Shown here: positions 46,101 to 54,751 of the stretch, in pieces
Numbering within the stretch: position 1 is the first letter of the stretch
Layout: the number at the start of each line of letters is the position of its first letter
DNA from: Clostridia bacterium
GTDB taxonomy: Bacteria > Bacillota > Clostridia > Christensenellales > Pumilibacteraceae
DNA length: 64,000 nt
Reading direction: 5' to 3'
Assembly (NCBI GenBank): GCA_022791915.1
Contig: JAAWAB010000015.1
Coordinates: 124,001-188,000, forward strand
Notes under the pieces: model-generated
Database searches by the model: none
The model's input: the letters and a program-made list of their open reading frames with translations, nothing else
What the model was told of the DNA's origin: nothing
Translations under genes and position numbers: made by a program

Positions 46101-48823
46101 CCGACTCCCACGATTACAACGGCGCAGCGCCCGAATACAGGGTGTACGCCTACGACAGAATGCTCAATCACACGGGAGATTCCGTGTCCGTTACGCCCCA
46201 TACTACGGAACAAACCGCAGTTTGCCGTATAGGCGAAACGTATTACGATTCGCTTAAAAAGGCGGTTGCCGCCGCGGAGCGGGACGCCGTGATTTATCTG
46301 TTAAAAGATTTTCACGACGGCAGTATTACCATAAACAAGCCGCTCACCATAGCCGTAGACGAAAGCATTGCGGCGGAGAGCGTTACCATAACCAAAAATA
46401 CCGACGGACATCTGTTGAACGTAACGGGCGGCGGGTTTACGCTTAAACTGGGCGCCGCCGATTCCACAAAGAAAATCATTCTCGACGGCGGGAATTTTCG
46501 GCAGAGCGGTTCGTTGTTGCGCACGTCGGGTTCGAACTATTCGGTGGTGCGTACCGAAGCCCGCAAAGTGATTTTCCGCAACAATTACAGCAGCGGAAAC
46601 GGCGGCGGGGTGTATGTGGGGTATTGCGGTCAAATCTATCTTTTTGATAGCGTTGTGCAAAATAACCGTGCCGTAAACGGCGGCGGCGCCTATCTGGAAG
46701 GAAGCAACCCCGGTTACGGAAGGTCGCAAATGGCGCTTTTCAACGCAATTATAGAGAACAATATCGTGTCGGGAAACGGCGGCGGCATTTACAGTTCCAA
46801 CGTAAACGGAACCAATTTCGTTGTAAATACTACTTCCAACCCCGACCCCGAATTCAGCAAAGTGATTATTCGCAACAACAGTGCGGTCAACGGCGGCGGC
46901 ATTTATGCGGATAACATCGTGGAACTGCGCTTTCTTACTCTTGCCGATAACCATGCGTCCGGGCTGGGCGGCGGCGTTTACGTGGTGCGAAAAATCGTGA
47001 GTTTTGTGTCGTCCGTTATTTCGGGCAACACGGAGGCGGACCATAAGAGTAGCGCCGTGTATCTCGATAATCCCGAACGCTTTACGTTAAACGGCGGAAG
47101 CGTTGCGGGCGCGATTTCGCGCAAAACGGTGGGCGTAATGAATATCGATACGGCGTTGCCCGATTTATCGCAAGCCGTGTTTCACGTTCCCGCTATTCCC
47201 GCCGAAGGACTTACACTGTTTCAGAATATTTTGCATACCACGCTTTCGCAAGAACAGGTGGACGCCATAACAATCGAAAACGGAATAGCCCGTCTGGAAG
47301 GCGGAACCATAAAGGCAATGCGAAAGTTGGCGGATATTACGCTTTCGTTCAACGGAAAAACGGAAGTGGTGCAGTTGCCGTGGGGAGATTTTACTTTCCC
47401 CGAGCGAATGGACGTATTGCCCGAAACCGAGTATATTGTAAGTTGGCGCACGGGCGGCGTAAGCTATTCGGCGGGCGACGTGTATTGTATCAATCAAAGC
47501 CGTACGTTCGAGTTGGTAACGGGAGATTATTGTATTCTCACGCTCGCGTATCCCGACAGCACGGAAACGCACTATATCGTTCCGCAGGGCGTATATCATC
47601 TGCCCATGCGCACGCCCGACGATAAAGTTATCTTTGGTTGGGAAGACGATGCAAACAATTACTATGCGTATGCCGACGGCGTTACGATTACGAGAAGTAT
47701 CACGTTTACGGCGGTAGTAAAACAGCAACTGAAAGTGTTGTTTAACGTAAACGGGGAAACAGCCGAGTATATGTATAATATCGGCGATATGGTGATTCTT
47801 CCCATGCCGCAGGCGGAAGCGGGCAAGGTTTTCAAGCATTGGCTGATAGACGGCGCAAAATATGCGGCAGGTGCGTCCGTTATGGTGAACAGTAGCATAA
47901 GTGCGGTTGCGGAATTCACCGAAACCTGGCGGGTAACCACGGTGATTGACGAGCGGGAAGAAACTGCGGTATACGAGCACAACGCCGTCATCGTTTTGCC
48001 GTGCCCGCAAGAGTCGCTGGGCAGGGTGTTCGGATATTGGTTGGCGGACGGGGTAAAATACTATGCCGACGTACAATACGTGGTGAAAAAAGACGTGGAA
48101 TTCGTAGCGGTTTTCGTGCAGATTGACGAAAACGAAACAATCACCGTAACGCTTGTATGGAACAAAGGCACGGACGATTCGGGCGAAATCGTGGAGAACG
48201 AAACCCGAGAGATACAGGCAAGCTATTTTGAAGAAGTGGTTTTGCCGCTACCCGAAGTGAATGAAGGATATGTTTTCCGCTATTGGGAAATAAACGGCAA
48301 CAGATACAATGCGGGCGATACAATAAAAGTAACCGAGGCGTTTACCGCGAACGCCGTGGTAACTGCCGGGGATACGGAAGACGAAGAAGAATTTTTCACG
48401 GTCACTTTGGTAAAAACCGAAAACGGCGCGGAGAAAATTTATACGTATCGGTACGGGAAAGGCGAGGGTTTTCTGCTCAAAGACCCCGGGCAGGCACCCG
48501 ATGGCAAAAAGTTCGCGTATTGGCTGGTGGGCGAAACCAAATACAATACGGGTGATACGGTTGTAATCGGCGCGGATATTACGATTACTGCCGTTTACGA
48601 AAGTATATCTTTGCCCGAGAACCCTCCCGAAGAAAATAACGAGCCCGATGATAATAAAGACCCCGATAATAACGAAAAACCCGAACAACCCGACGATTCG
48701 GCGCTTAAAGAAAAAGGCAGTTCGAATACGGGACTGATTGTGGGAATCGGTATAGGGGTTGTCGTGGTTACGGGCGGAGCCGTTGCTTTTGTTATCATAC
48801 TGTTAAAACGGAAAAAAGTGTAA
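43136..48823 (+). CDS. Multidomain surface metalloprotease: tandem F5/8-type C domains, M60-like peptidase, beta-helix repeats, InlB-type repeats, C-terminal TM anchor
   Basis: Signal peptide; two discoidin-like segments; GWAMGHEVGHMLDIGERRVGETTNNMW (HExxH); five GGG(V/A/I)Y beta-helix turns; five FxxW..xx.Y repeats; GLIVGIGIGVVVVTGGAVAFVIILLKRKKV. Confidence 0.9.
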   Translation: MKICAKNTLTKLFGLIFLLTLLANVFAMLTVCAAIAENEQNNMRAVMLNAQEFPQYLNGSYRVAYGIKNTDIDISNCETNGGERGSYSLSNIFDSNKGTFWISEHANTEQSTISVTVRFQSQQPVFGILYGTSYYSRNNGRNFSGYPSTLNVYTATDGEDFRLAGTCVSTPEQDTEFVLFSLPETVRCNTIRLEFADVITFADVFGGADVAAISDLAFFTQPENMDLLAPTVAQNDYGNDNFLLSNSVSGDSIICRTNGGGDIINAFDGNTRTYWSSVNYNTDIFKNRVTAIFNNPVQLESIVYACSYYTAGGRRNYSGFPRVLKVYTSETDDNLSLAAVFAGEPTANWDKARFAFREPITCKRMVLEFTDVTTYANVADGAPIAVAGELFLVQTANDDLSEISEIFADYAQYELKPEYNSIEKLNALREQAKHSTNYANTYKPILDRADAVCSGAIKKDPHREFSTESGARNRITQFGDMVSYCRGGGLKLPNYGTNQQLTGIGGTTGETIVIYVEADEGVHLPQILFTQIYGAWNSWKATVNLKPGKNVFTFPNIKAHGGYSVDIAAGGPIHILNPYTYESQGGNVKLYIEGGYLYPVFRDGDDEESFRMILTDYYEKLTDPNNTAITVDAFECASNYVICSTRASQAYQQYVVNGVSPQSNIDTWNYWLTSLLSYGGVQLDSTGEFYDPRNEYASVNIRAVQPYAGMFAFAWTDHVGLPDGGMQSHLVNKGIAGWAMGHEVGHMLDIGERRVGETTNNMWAIYDIYMIDGNFNDRINVTNVAANLASDFSPKTGQFYLNGSDNCDIWWILEGGHPGYWGNSENMYRYESTGKSLGVTERFVYYGSLATGEDLSEYFERWGFYRGDAFTAQNRFSYEKASQEFKDLMTAAKAAGRIKGNGRKFWYVNNDQYRYEYAHGGKLSADWAACYSEADKITISADSIMKSDNGYTFILPEIANAQAHLCYEIQVKMGGEWKVAGITYSTVFTDSHDYNGAAPEYRVYAYDRMLNHTGDSVSVTPHTTEQTAVCRIGETYYDSLKKAVAAAERDAVIYLLKDFHDGSITINKPLTIAVDESIAAESVTITKNTDGHLLNVTGGGFTLKLGAADSTKKIILDGGNFRQSGSLLRTSGSNYSVVRTEARKVIFRNNYSSGNGGGVYVGYCGQIYLFDSVVQNNRAVNGGGAYLEGSNPGYGRSQMALFNAIIENNIVSGNGGGIYSSNVNGTNFVVNTTSNPDPEFSKVIIRNNSAVNGGGIYADNIVELRFLTLADNHASGLGGGVYVVRKIVSFVSSVISGNTEADHKSSAVYLDNPERFTLNGGSVAGAISRKTVGVMNIDTALPDLSQAVFHVPAIPAEGLTLFQNILHTTLSQEQVDAITIENGIARLEGGTIKAMRKLADITLSFNGKTEVVQLPWGDFTFPERMDVLPETEYIVSWRTGGVSYSAGDVYCINQSRTFELVTGDYCILTLAYPDSTETHYIVPQGVYHLPMRTPDDKVIFGWEDDANNYYAYADGVTITRSITFTAVVKQQLKVLFNVNGETAEYMYNIGDMVILPMPQAEAGKVFKHWLIDGAKYAAGASVMVNSSISAVAEFTETWRVTTVIDEREETAVYEHNAVIVLPCPQESLGRVFGYWLADGVKYYADVQYVVKKDVEFVAVFVQIDENETITVTLVWNKGTDDSGEIVENETREIQASYFEEVVLPLPEVNEGYVFRYWEINGNRYNAGDTIKVTEAFTANAVVTAGDTEDEEEFFTVTLVKTENGAEKIYTYRYGKGEGFLLKDPGQAPDGKKFAYWLVGETKYNTGDTVVIGADITITAVYESISLPENPPEENNEPDDNKDPDNNEKPEQPDDSALKEKGSSNTGLIVGIGIGVVVVTGGAVAFVIILLKRKKV

Positions 48824-49017
48824 AGATAGGACTTTTCGGTGCAATTTGTGTTTCGTTTTCCGTAATGCAATACCCCCGTAACTTTACAAAGGAGTATGTG
48901 GGAACAATGACGGACAATAAGGCAGTAAACGATATTTATATAGGGTACATTCTTACCGACAGCAACGGGAGAGTATGCAAAATCGGACGGAAAAAGCCGT
49001 GCGTACAGAACGAAAAG

Positions 49018-49041
49018 GCGCCTTTTACAAGGCGCTTTTTG
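49018..49041. terminator. Intrinsic terminator between convergent genes
   Basis: GCGCCTTttacAAGGCGCtttttg. Confidence 0.8.
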
Positions 49042-49091
49042 TGTTCGGCGGGGCGGCACAGTGCTTGCGATTTTTGCAAGGGGCGGCGGGA

Positions 49092-50018
49092 TTACGGCGT
49101 TTTATTTTTGTTTCGATGGGAATCGGGGCGGGCGTCGATACTGAAACGGTATTGCTTGGGCGTCATGCCCGTGCGCTTTCGGAACGATTTGTTGAAAGCG
49201 GAAACGGAATCGAAGCAGAGCATTTCGGCGGTTTCGGTGAAAGAAACGCCTTTACGAATCAGTTTTTTGGCTTCGTCGATTTTTAAGCGCAGGTAAGTTT
49301 CGTAGATACTGGCGCCCGTTTTCTCTTTGAAGAAAACGCTGATTTTCGCCTGGCTGTAATGCAGGCGGTCGCACAGGTCGCGCATGCGCAATCTGCCGTA
49401 TACGTTCTGCCGCAGAATGCGCACAATTTCGTCTTGCAGTTCGCCCGACGTGGAGATTTTGGAAATGAAAAAGGTTTGCGAGGCGTTTTTATCGTTCTCT
49501 TTGCGCAATAAATAAATCAGCAGCAGTTCGAGCGAGTTTTTAATCATCTGTTCGCCGCCTAAATTGGGGTGGTCTTTTAATTGCAGGCGGTTGAGGTCGG
49601 GGTCGAAGTCGGGAAGTTCGAAGGTGGCGAGCGCCTCGCTCATGATGTTTTGGAGTAGCGGCATGTAGGTTTTGGGAACCGCGATTTTTTTGCCGTGAAA
49701 AAAGCGCATGCTTTCCGAGCGGCACTCGAACGATATGATAAAGATATTCGGCTCGCTGTTTCCGCATTGCACGTAGTGGGGCAAATTGGGAGAGATGAAA
49801 CAGATTTCGCCTTGGCGCAAACAGAGTTCTTTTTCGTCCGACCAGACCGAAACGTCACCTTTGTCGGCGTAGATGATTTCCCAGAAATCGTGCCATTCTT
49901 CTTTTGCCGCATAGTTTTTTGTGAGCGCCTGATAGTGAATGGTGACGATTTTGCGCACGTTGAGCAGGTTGTCTATTTTGTGCATATAGAATTTTTTCTG
50001 CGGTGTTTGTTCGTTCAT
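49092..50018 (-). CDS. AraC-family transcriptional regulator
   Basis: N-terminal cupin-like domain and C-terminal double HTH (RMRDLCDRLHYSQAKISVFFKEKTGASIYETYLRLKIDEAKKLI...FDSVSAFNKSFRKRTGMTPKQYR). Start MNEQTPQKK. Confidence 0.92.
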   Translation of the reverse strand: MNEQTPQKKFYMHKIDNLLNVRKIVTIHYQALTKNYAAKEEWHDFWEIIYADKGDVSVWSDEKELCLRQGEICFISPNLPHYVQCGNSEPNIFIISFECRSESMRFFHGKKIAVPKTYMPLLQNIMSEALATFELPDFDPDLNRLQLKDHPNLGGEQMIKNSLELLLIYLLRKENDKNASQTFFISKISTSGELQDEIVRILRQNVYGRLRMRDLCDRLHYSQAKISVFFKEKTGASIYETYLRLKIDEAKKLIRKGVSFTETAEMLCFDSVSAFNKSFRKRTGMTPKQYRFSIDARPDSHRNKNKTP

Positions 50019-50042
50019 GGTAACAGTATACCACGGCGAAAG

Positions 50043-50092
50043 AAAGTTGTAAATATTTTCAGCGGAAAAATCGGAAAGGATTTTACAACTTT
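50043..50092. promoter_or_regulatory. Perfect 11-bp inverted repeat, candidate AraC operator
   Basis: AAAGTTGTAAA (50043-50053) and TTTACAACTTT (50082-50092). The first arm contains the minus-strand -35 TTTACA (50053-50048). Confidence 0.7.
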
Positions 50093-50177
50093 TCAAAAGG
50101 ATTTTCTATTGATTGTATGCAAATGCGTGGTACAATGATAGTATAATCCAAAATACAAAACGGAACGGAGGGAAATT

Positions 50178-51551
50178 ATGATTCAACCCAAACTCGATAA
50201 AAACTTTTATCCTATGATAAAGGCGTTAGAAGATTTTGAAAAGCGCGTGGCAGGCGAACCGAAGGAGAACACGACCGAGCTTTCCATTGTGGTGGAACGC
50301 AACGGCGGCTACAACTACGTGCACACGTACACGGCGCTCAAAGACGGCGTGGACGACGAAAGCAATTACCGCATTGCCGAACGGTTGGCGAAAACGGTGT
50401 TGTGGGTATGCGGCGGTTACAAAATCGGCATTGCGGGCAGCAAGAAGATATACGAGCGACTCAAAGCGGCATATGCGCCGAGCGGTGCGCGCGCGTTCGA
50501 CGAAGATTTTATGAGCGGCGTATACGAGCGTCCGTTTGAAGTGGTATACGTAGAAGAAGGCAAAGTGCCCGCGCAGAAAAATGCGTCTATCAAAGTGGGC
50601 GGATATCTGAAAGGGTGCCGAATAGGGTTCGATGCGGGCGGTTCCGACCGCAAGGTGAGCGCGGTAATCGACGGCAATGTGGTGTACAGCGAAGAAGTGG
50701 TATGGAATCCCAAAGTGACGGAAGACCCGCACTACCATTACAACGAAATTCTCACGGCGATGAAAACGGCGGCGAGCAAAATGCCGCGGGTGGACAGCAT
50801 AGGCGTGTCGAGCGCGGGCGTGTACGTGGACAACAAAATCATGGTGGCGTCGCTGTTTTTGAAAGTGGATAAAACCAAATACGGCGATTACGTGAAAAAC
50901 ATGTACATAAACGTAGCCAAAGAGATGGGCAACGTGCCCGTGGAAGTGGCGAACGACGGCGACGTAACGGCGCTTGCGGGCAGTATCGACTTGAACGATA
51001 CGCGCGTGCTCGGCATTGCTATGGGAACGAGCGAGGCAGTGGGATACATAAACGCGGCGGGCGGCATAAACGGCTGGCTTTCGGAATTGGCGTTCGTACC
51101 CGTGGATTTTGAAGAGAGCGCCATGCGCGACGAGTGGAGCGGCGACATAGGCGTGGGGTGCAAATACTTTTCGCAGGACGCCGTGATAAAACTTGCCGAG
51201 ATGGGCGGCTTTACGTTTGCCGAAGGACTGACGCCCGCGCAAAAGCTCAAAGTTGTGCAGGCGCTCATGGAAAAGGACGATAAACTTGCGCACGACATTT
51301 ACGAAGATATAGGCGTGTATCTTGCCTACACCATTCCGTATTATGCCAAATTCTACGACATGAAACACATTTTGTTGCTGGGACGCGTGACGGGCGGCAA
51401 GGGCGGCAACATTATTCTGGATACCTGCAAAAAGGTGCTTTCCGCCGAATATCCGCAGTTTGCGAATATAGATATTTCGTTGCCCGACGAGAGCAACAGA
51501 CGGGTGGGGCAGAGCATTGCGGCGGCATCGTTGTGTCCCGACAAACAGTAA
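50178..51551 (+). CDS. ROK/ASKHA-like sugar kinase family protein
   Basis: CRIGFDAGGSDRKVSAVIDG...VEVANDGDVTALAG...VLGIAMGTSEAVGYI; next to nagB/nagA. Confidence 0.7.
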   Translation: MIQPKLDKNFYPMIKALEDFEKRVAGEPKENTTELSIVVERNGGYNYVHTYTALKDGVDDESNYRIAERLAKTVLWVCGGYKIGIAGSKKIYERLKAAYAPSGARAFDEDFMSGVYERPFEVVYVEEGKVPAQKNASIKVGGYLKGCRIGFDAGGSDRKVSAVIDGNVVYSEEVVWNPKVTEDPHYHYNEILTAMKTAASKMPRVDSIGVSSAGVYVDNKIMVASLFLKVDKTKYGDYVKNMYINVAKEMGNVPVEVANDGDVTALAGSIDLNDTRVLGIAMGTSEAVGYINAAGGINGWLSELAFVPVDFEESAMRDEWSGDIGVGCKYFSQDAVIKLAEMGGFTFAEGLTPAQKLKVVQALMEKDDKLAHDIYEDIGVYLAYTIPYYAKFYDMKHILLLGRVTGGKGGNIILDTCKKVLSAEYPQFANIDISLPDESNRRVGQSIAAASLCPDKQ

Positions 51552-51589
51552 AGCATTTTTTCGTTTTGTGACAAAGGAGACAGCAGAAA

Positions 51590-52315
51590 ATGAAAGTGAT
51601 TGTTGTAAAAGATTACGATGCAATGAGCGCGAAAGCGTTGGAAATCATGAAAGCGGTGGTTGTTGAAAAGCCGAACGCCGTTTTGGGACTTGCTACGGGA
51701 AGCACGCCGCTCGGGCTGTATGCGAATATGATAAAAGATTGCAAAGAGAACGGCACGAGTTACAAAAAGGTGCGCACCGTGAATTTGGACGAATACGCGG
51801 GGTTGGATAAAAACCACAACCAAAGTTACGCGTATTTTATGCGCACCAACTTGTTTGAAGGAATAGACGTTGACCTTGCCAACACGAACATAGAGGACGG
51901 CACGGCAAAAGACCGCGAGAAAGAATGCGAGCGGTATTCGCGTTTGTTGGACGACATGCAGCAGGATATTCAGCTTTTGGGAATCGGCAGTAACGGACAC
52001 ATTGCGTTCAACGAGCCGGGCACGGCGTTCGACAGCGAAACGCACATTGTAGACCTTACCGAAAGCACCATAAAAGACAATTCGCGCCTGTTCGAGAAAA
52101 TCGAGGACGTACCGCGACAGGCGTTTACTATGGGACTCAAAAACATTATGCGCGCCAAAAAGATTTTGGTGCTTGCAAACGGCGCGGGCAAGGCAAACGC
52201 GGTGTACGGCATGGTGAAAGGACGGGTGACCGAAAGCGTGCCCGCGAGCATTTTGCAGTTGCACCCCGATTGCACGCTTGTGTGCGACGAGGCGGCGGCA
52301 AGCAAGATTGTGTAG
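51590..52315 (+). CDS. nagB: Glucosamine-6-phosphate deaminase
   Basis: NAVLGLATGSTPLGLYANMI, VNLDEYAGLDKNHNQSYAYFM, LLGIGSNGHIAFNEPG. Confidence 0.95.
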   Translation: MKVIVVKDYDAMSAKALEIMKAVVVEKPNAVLGLATGSTPLGLYANMIKDCKENGTSYKKVRTVNLDEYAGLDKNHNQSYAYFMRTNLFEGIDVDLANTNIEDGTAKDREKECERYSRLLDDMQQDIQLLGIGSNGHIAFNEPGTAFDSETHIVDLTESTIKDNSRLFEKIEDVPRQAFTMGLKNIMRAKKILVLANGAGKANAVYGMVKGRVTESVPASILQLHPDCTLVCDEAAASKIV

Positions 52316-52416
52316 CATCGGCGCGCAATTCGGAAGAAAGGAAAAATGCGGGTGCGTTGTTTTTTGTGCGTCTGCGGATTTGAGAGTTTATTTTATGAAC
52401 GGGGAGAACATAAAAA

Positions 52417-53559
52417 ATGAAAACGTTTAACAACGCCCTTGTGTATGTGTACGGCGAAGGGCTGAAAAAAACAAATCTTGTATTTGACGAACGGATTCGG
52501 TCGTTCGATAAAGCGGACGGCGCGGAAGAAATCGAATTACCCGCAGACGCGGTGGTGTTGCCCGGATTTATAGACAGGCACATTCACGGCGCGGGCGGGT
52601 GCGACGCCATGGACGGGACGGACGAGGCGCTTACCACGATTGCCGACACGGTGGCAAGAGAAGGCACGGTGGGATTTTTGGCAACAACCATGACGCAGTC
52701 GCCCGAGAACATTACGGCGGCGCTTAAAGCGGTGAAGGCTTACCGCGAAAAGGGTCGCAAAGACGGCGCGTCGGTGTTGGGCGTACATTTGGAAGGTCCG
52801 TTTATTGCGGCGGCGCACAAGGGCGCGCAACCGCTCGAATACGTGGCAAAGCCGAGCGTGCGCGTGTTTGACGAATACAATGCGGCAAGCGGCAATTGCA
52901 TAAAAATCGTAACGCTTGCGCCCGAAGAAGAAGGGGCGGCGGAACTGATTGCGCATTTGATACGGAAGGGAATTGCGCCGTCTATCGGGCACACGGGCGC
53001 CAAACATGCCGACGTGTTGCGTGCCATAGAGGCGGGAGCGACAAACGTGACGCACACGTACAACGCGCAGTCGCCGTTACATCACCGCGAAATCGGGGTG
53101 GTGGGCAGTGCTTTGCTGTGCGACGCGCTGGACTGCGAACTCATTTGCGATACCATTCACGTTTCGGTGCCTGCCATGAAACTACTGTACAAGTGCAAGC
53201 CCGAAGGCAAACTTACGCTCATTACCGACGCCATGCGTGCCAAAGGACTGCAAGACGGCGTGAGCGAGTTGGGCGGTCAGACGGTGTACGTGAAAGGCGG
53301 CGAGGCGCGTCTTGCCGACGGAACGCTTGCGGGCAGTGTGTTGCGCATGAACAGAGCGATAGAAAATATGGTGGAAAAAGTGGGCGTACCGCTCACGCAG
53401 GCAGTGGACTGCGCCACCGTTGTACCCGCGAAATCGCTGGGAATCGATAAGGATACGGGCAGTATTTCGCTCGGGAAACAGGCGGATTTTGCGGTGTTGG
53501 ATAAAAACTACGACGTGGTGCTCACTGTGCGCGGCGGCAACGTGATTTACAAGAGATAG
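52417..53559 (+). CDS. nagA: N-acetylglucosamine-6-phosphate deacetylase
   Basis: PGFIDRHIHGAGGCDAMDG, GVHLEGPFIAAAHKGAQP, IGHTGA, THTYNAQSPLHHREIG, LITDAMRAKG. Confidence 0.94.
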   Translation: MKTFNNALVYVYGEGLKKTNLVFDERIRSFDKADGAEEIELPADAVVLPGFIDRHIHGAGGCDAMDGTDEALTTIADTVAREGTVGFLATTMTQSPENITAALKAVKAYREKGRKDGASVLGVHLEGPFIAAAHKGAQPLEYVAKPSVRVFDEYNAASGNCIKIVTLAPEEEGAAELIAHLIRKGIAPSIGHTGAKHADVLRAIEAGATNVTHTYNAQSPLHHREIGVVGSALLCDALDCELICDTIHVSVPAMKLLYKCKPEGKLTLITDAMRAKGLQDGVSELGGQTVYVKGGEARLADGTLAGSVLRMNRAIENMVEKVGVPLTQAVDCATVVPAKSLGIDKDTGSISLGKQADFAVLDKNYDVVLTVRGGNVIYKR

Positions 53560-53599
53560 CGGGCGTAAAAAGCGATTTTCGGCGGGACGGTGAATAAGT

Positions 53600-54451
53600 A
53601 TGCAGTATACGATAGACAACGAACGCATGTCGGTTACGGCGGACAGTTTGGGCGCCGAATTGGTGCACATACGTCATAACGGCAAAGAGCGGCTGTGGCA
53701 AAACGAGAACGGCAGTTGGAGCGGACACGCGCCGCTGTTGTTTCCCGCGTGCGGCAAGTGCGGCATAACGGTGAACGGCAAAACGTATCCGCTTGCGCAA
53801 CACGGGTTTGCCCGCAGAAGGGAATTTGTGTTGACGGGTCGGGGCGATACGTTTATGGAGTTTTCGCTTTGCGCCGACGAGGAAACAAGAAAGGTATATC
53901 CGTTTGAATTCGTGCTGACGGTAACACACACGTTGCTCGATGGCGGCGTGGAAACGAAAATAAGCGTGGAGAATCCCGCGCCCGTCGATTTGTACTTTTC
54001 GTGCGGCGGACACGATTCGTTTGCGCTGGACGGCGATATAGGCGAATACGAAGTGTTGTTTGAAAAGGAAGAGAATTTCACGCGGGTAGCGCACGACGAA
54101 AACGGCAGACTGACGGGCGAAACCGTTTCGTACGGCAGGGGACGGGTTTTTCCGTTGCCCGCCGACTACATGCAGGAAGGGCGCACGGTGATTTTTCCGA
54201 ACGTGGCGTCGCGTGCTCTTACGCTCTGCAAGCGGACGGGCGAAAAGGTTGCGTCCCTTGCTTTTGAAGGGTTTTCGCACGTGCTGCTTTGGCACCCGCA
54301 CGGCTCGCGCATGGTGTGCATGGAGCCGTGGTGCACGTTGCCCGACAGAACGGACGAGAACGGAGAGTTTTGCGAAAAGGCGGGCGTGATACGCGTGCCG
54401 CCGCACGGGGTACACGCCTTTACGTTGCGGAAAACGTATGATTGCATATAG
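53600..54451 (+). CDS. Aldose 1-epimerase family protein
   Basis: LGAELVHIRHNGKERLWQNENGSWSGHAPLLFPACGKCG...YPLAQHGFARRREF. Confidence 0.85.
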   Translation: MQYTIDNERMSVTADSLGAELVHIRHNGKERLWQNENGSWSGHAPLLFPACGKCGITVNGKTYPLAQHGFARRREFVLTGRGDTFMEFSLCADEETRKVYPFEFVLTVTHTLLDGGVETKISVENPAPVDLYFSCGGHDSFALDGDIGEYEVLFEKEENFTRVAHDENGRLTGETVSYGRGRVFPLPADYMQEGRTVIFPNVASRALTLCKRTGEKVASLAFEGFSHVLLWHPHGSRMVCMEPWCTLPDRTDENGEFCEKAGVIRVPPHGVHAFTLRKTYDCI

Positions 54452-54501
54452 TGCGAACGCGACGCGGGAATCCGTGTGCAAAAAGAGAGTATGTGAAAAA
54501 C

Positions 54502-54531
54502 CCTGCCTATTACACGGGCGGGGATTTTTTC
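54502..54531 (+). terminator. Intrinsic terminator
   Basis: CCCTGCCtattacacgGGCGGGGatttttt. Confidence 0.75.
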
Positions 54532-54613
54532 CGATTCGGAGAAACGGCGGCGGTTTTTGGGTGCATTTCGGAAGCTCTTTTCACAAATCGGTCACAATCC
54601 TATTTATTTGTTC

Positions 54614-54642
54614 TTGACAAATACAACATGTAGTGTTATAAT
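54614..54642 (+). promoter_or_regulatory. Sigma-A type promoter of the giant surface gene
   Basis: TTGACA - 17 nt - TATAAT. Confidence 0.85.
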
Positions 54643-54751
54643 TACTGCAACAATAAATATTTACCGAAGATAAAGTAGTTTTTAAGTGCGAATGTTCCCT
54701 GTGGAAGAGATGTGCGGGGGGGGTGGCATTCGGAGAAAAAGGAGTGGGACT

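Noticed and set aside
46562-46990. Short GGCGGCGG-type DNA repeats in the M60-like gene as a DNA-level repeat array
   Set aside because: They encode the GGG(V/I/A)Y beta-helix turns, so protein-level repetition explains them.
48865-49296. 143-aa ORF after the M60-like gene (MTDNKAVNDIYIGYILTDSNG...)
   Set aside because: It reads straight through the terminator hairpin at 49018-49041 and into the antisense of the AraC gene; an RBS-like aaaggag is present but coding is not supported.
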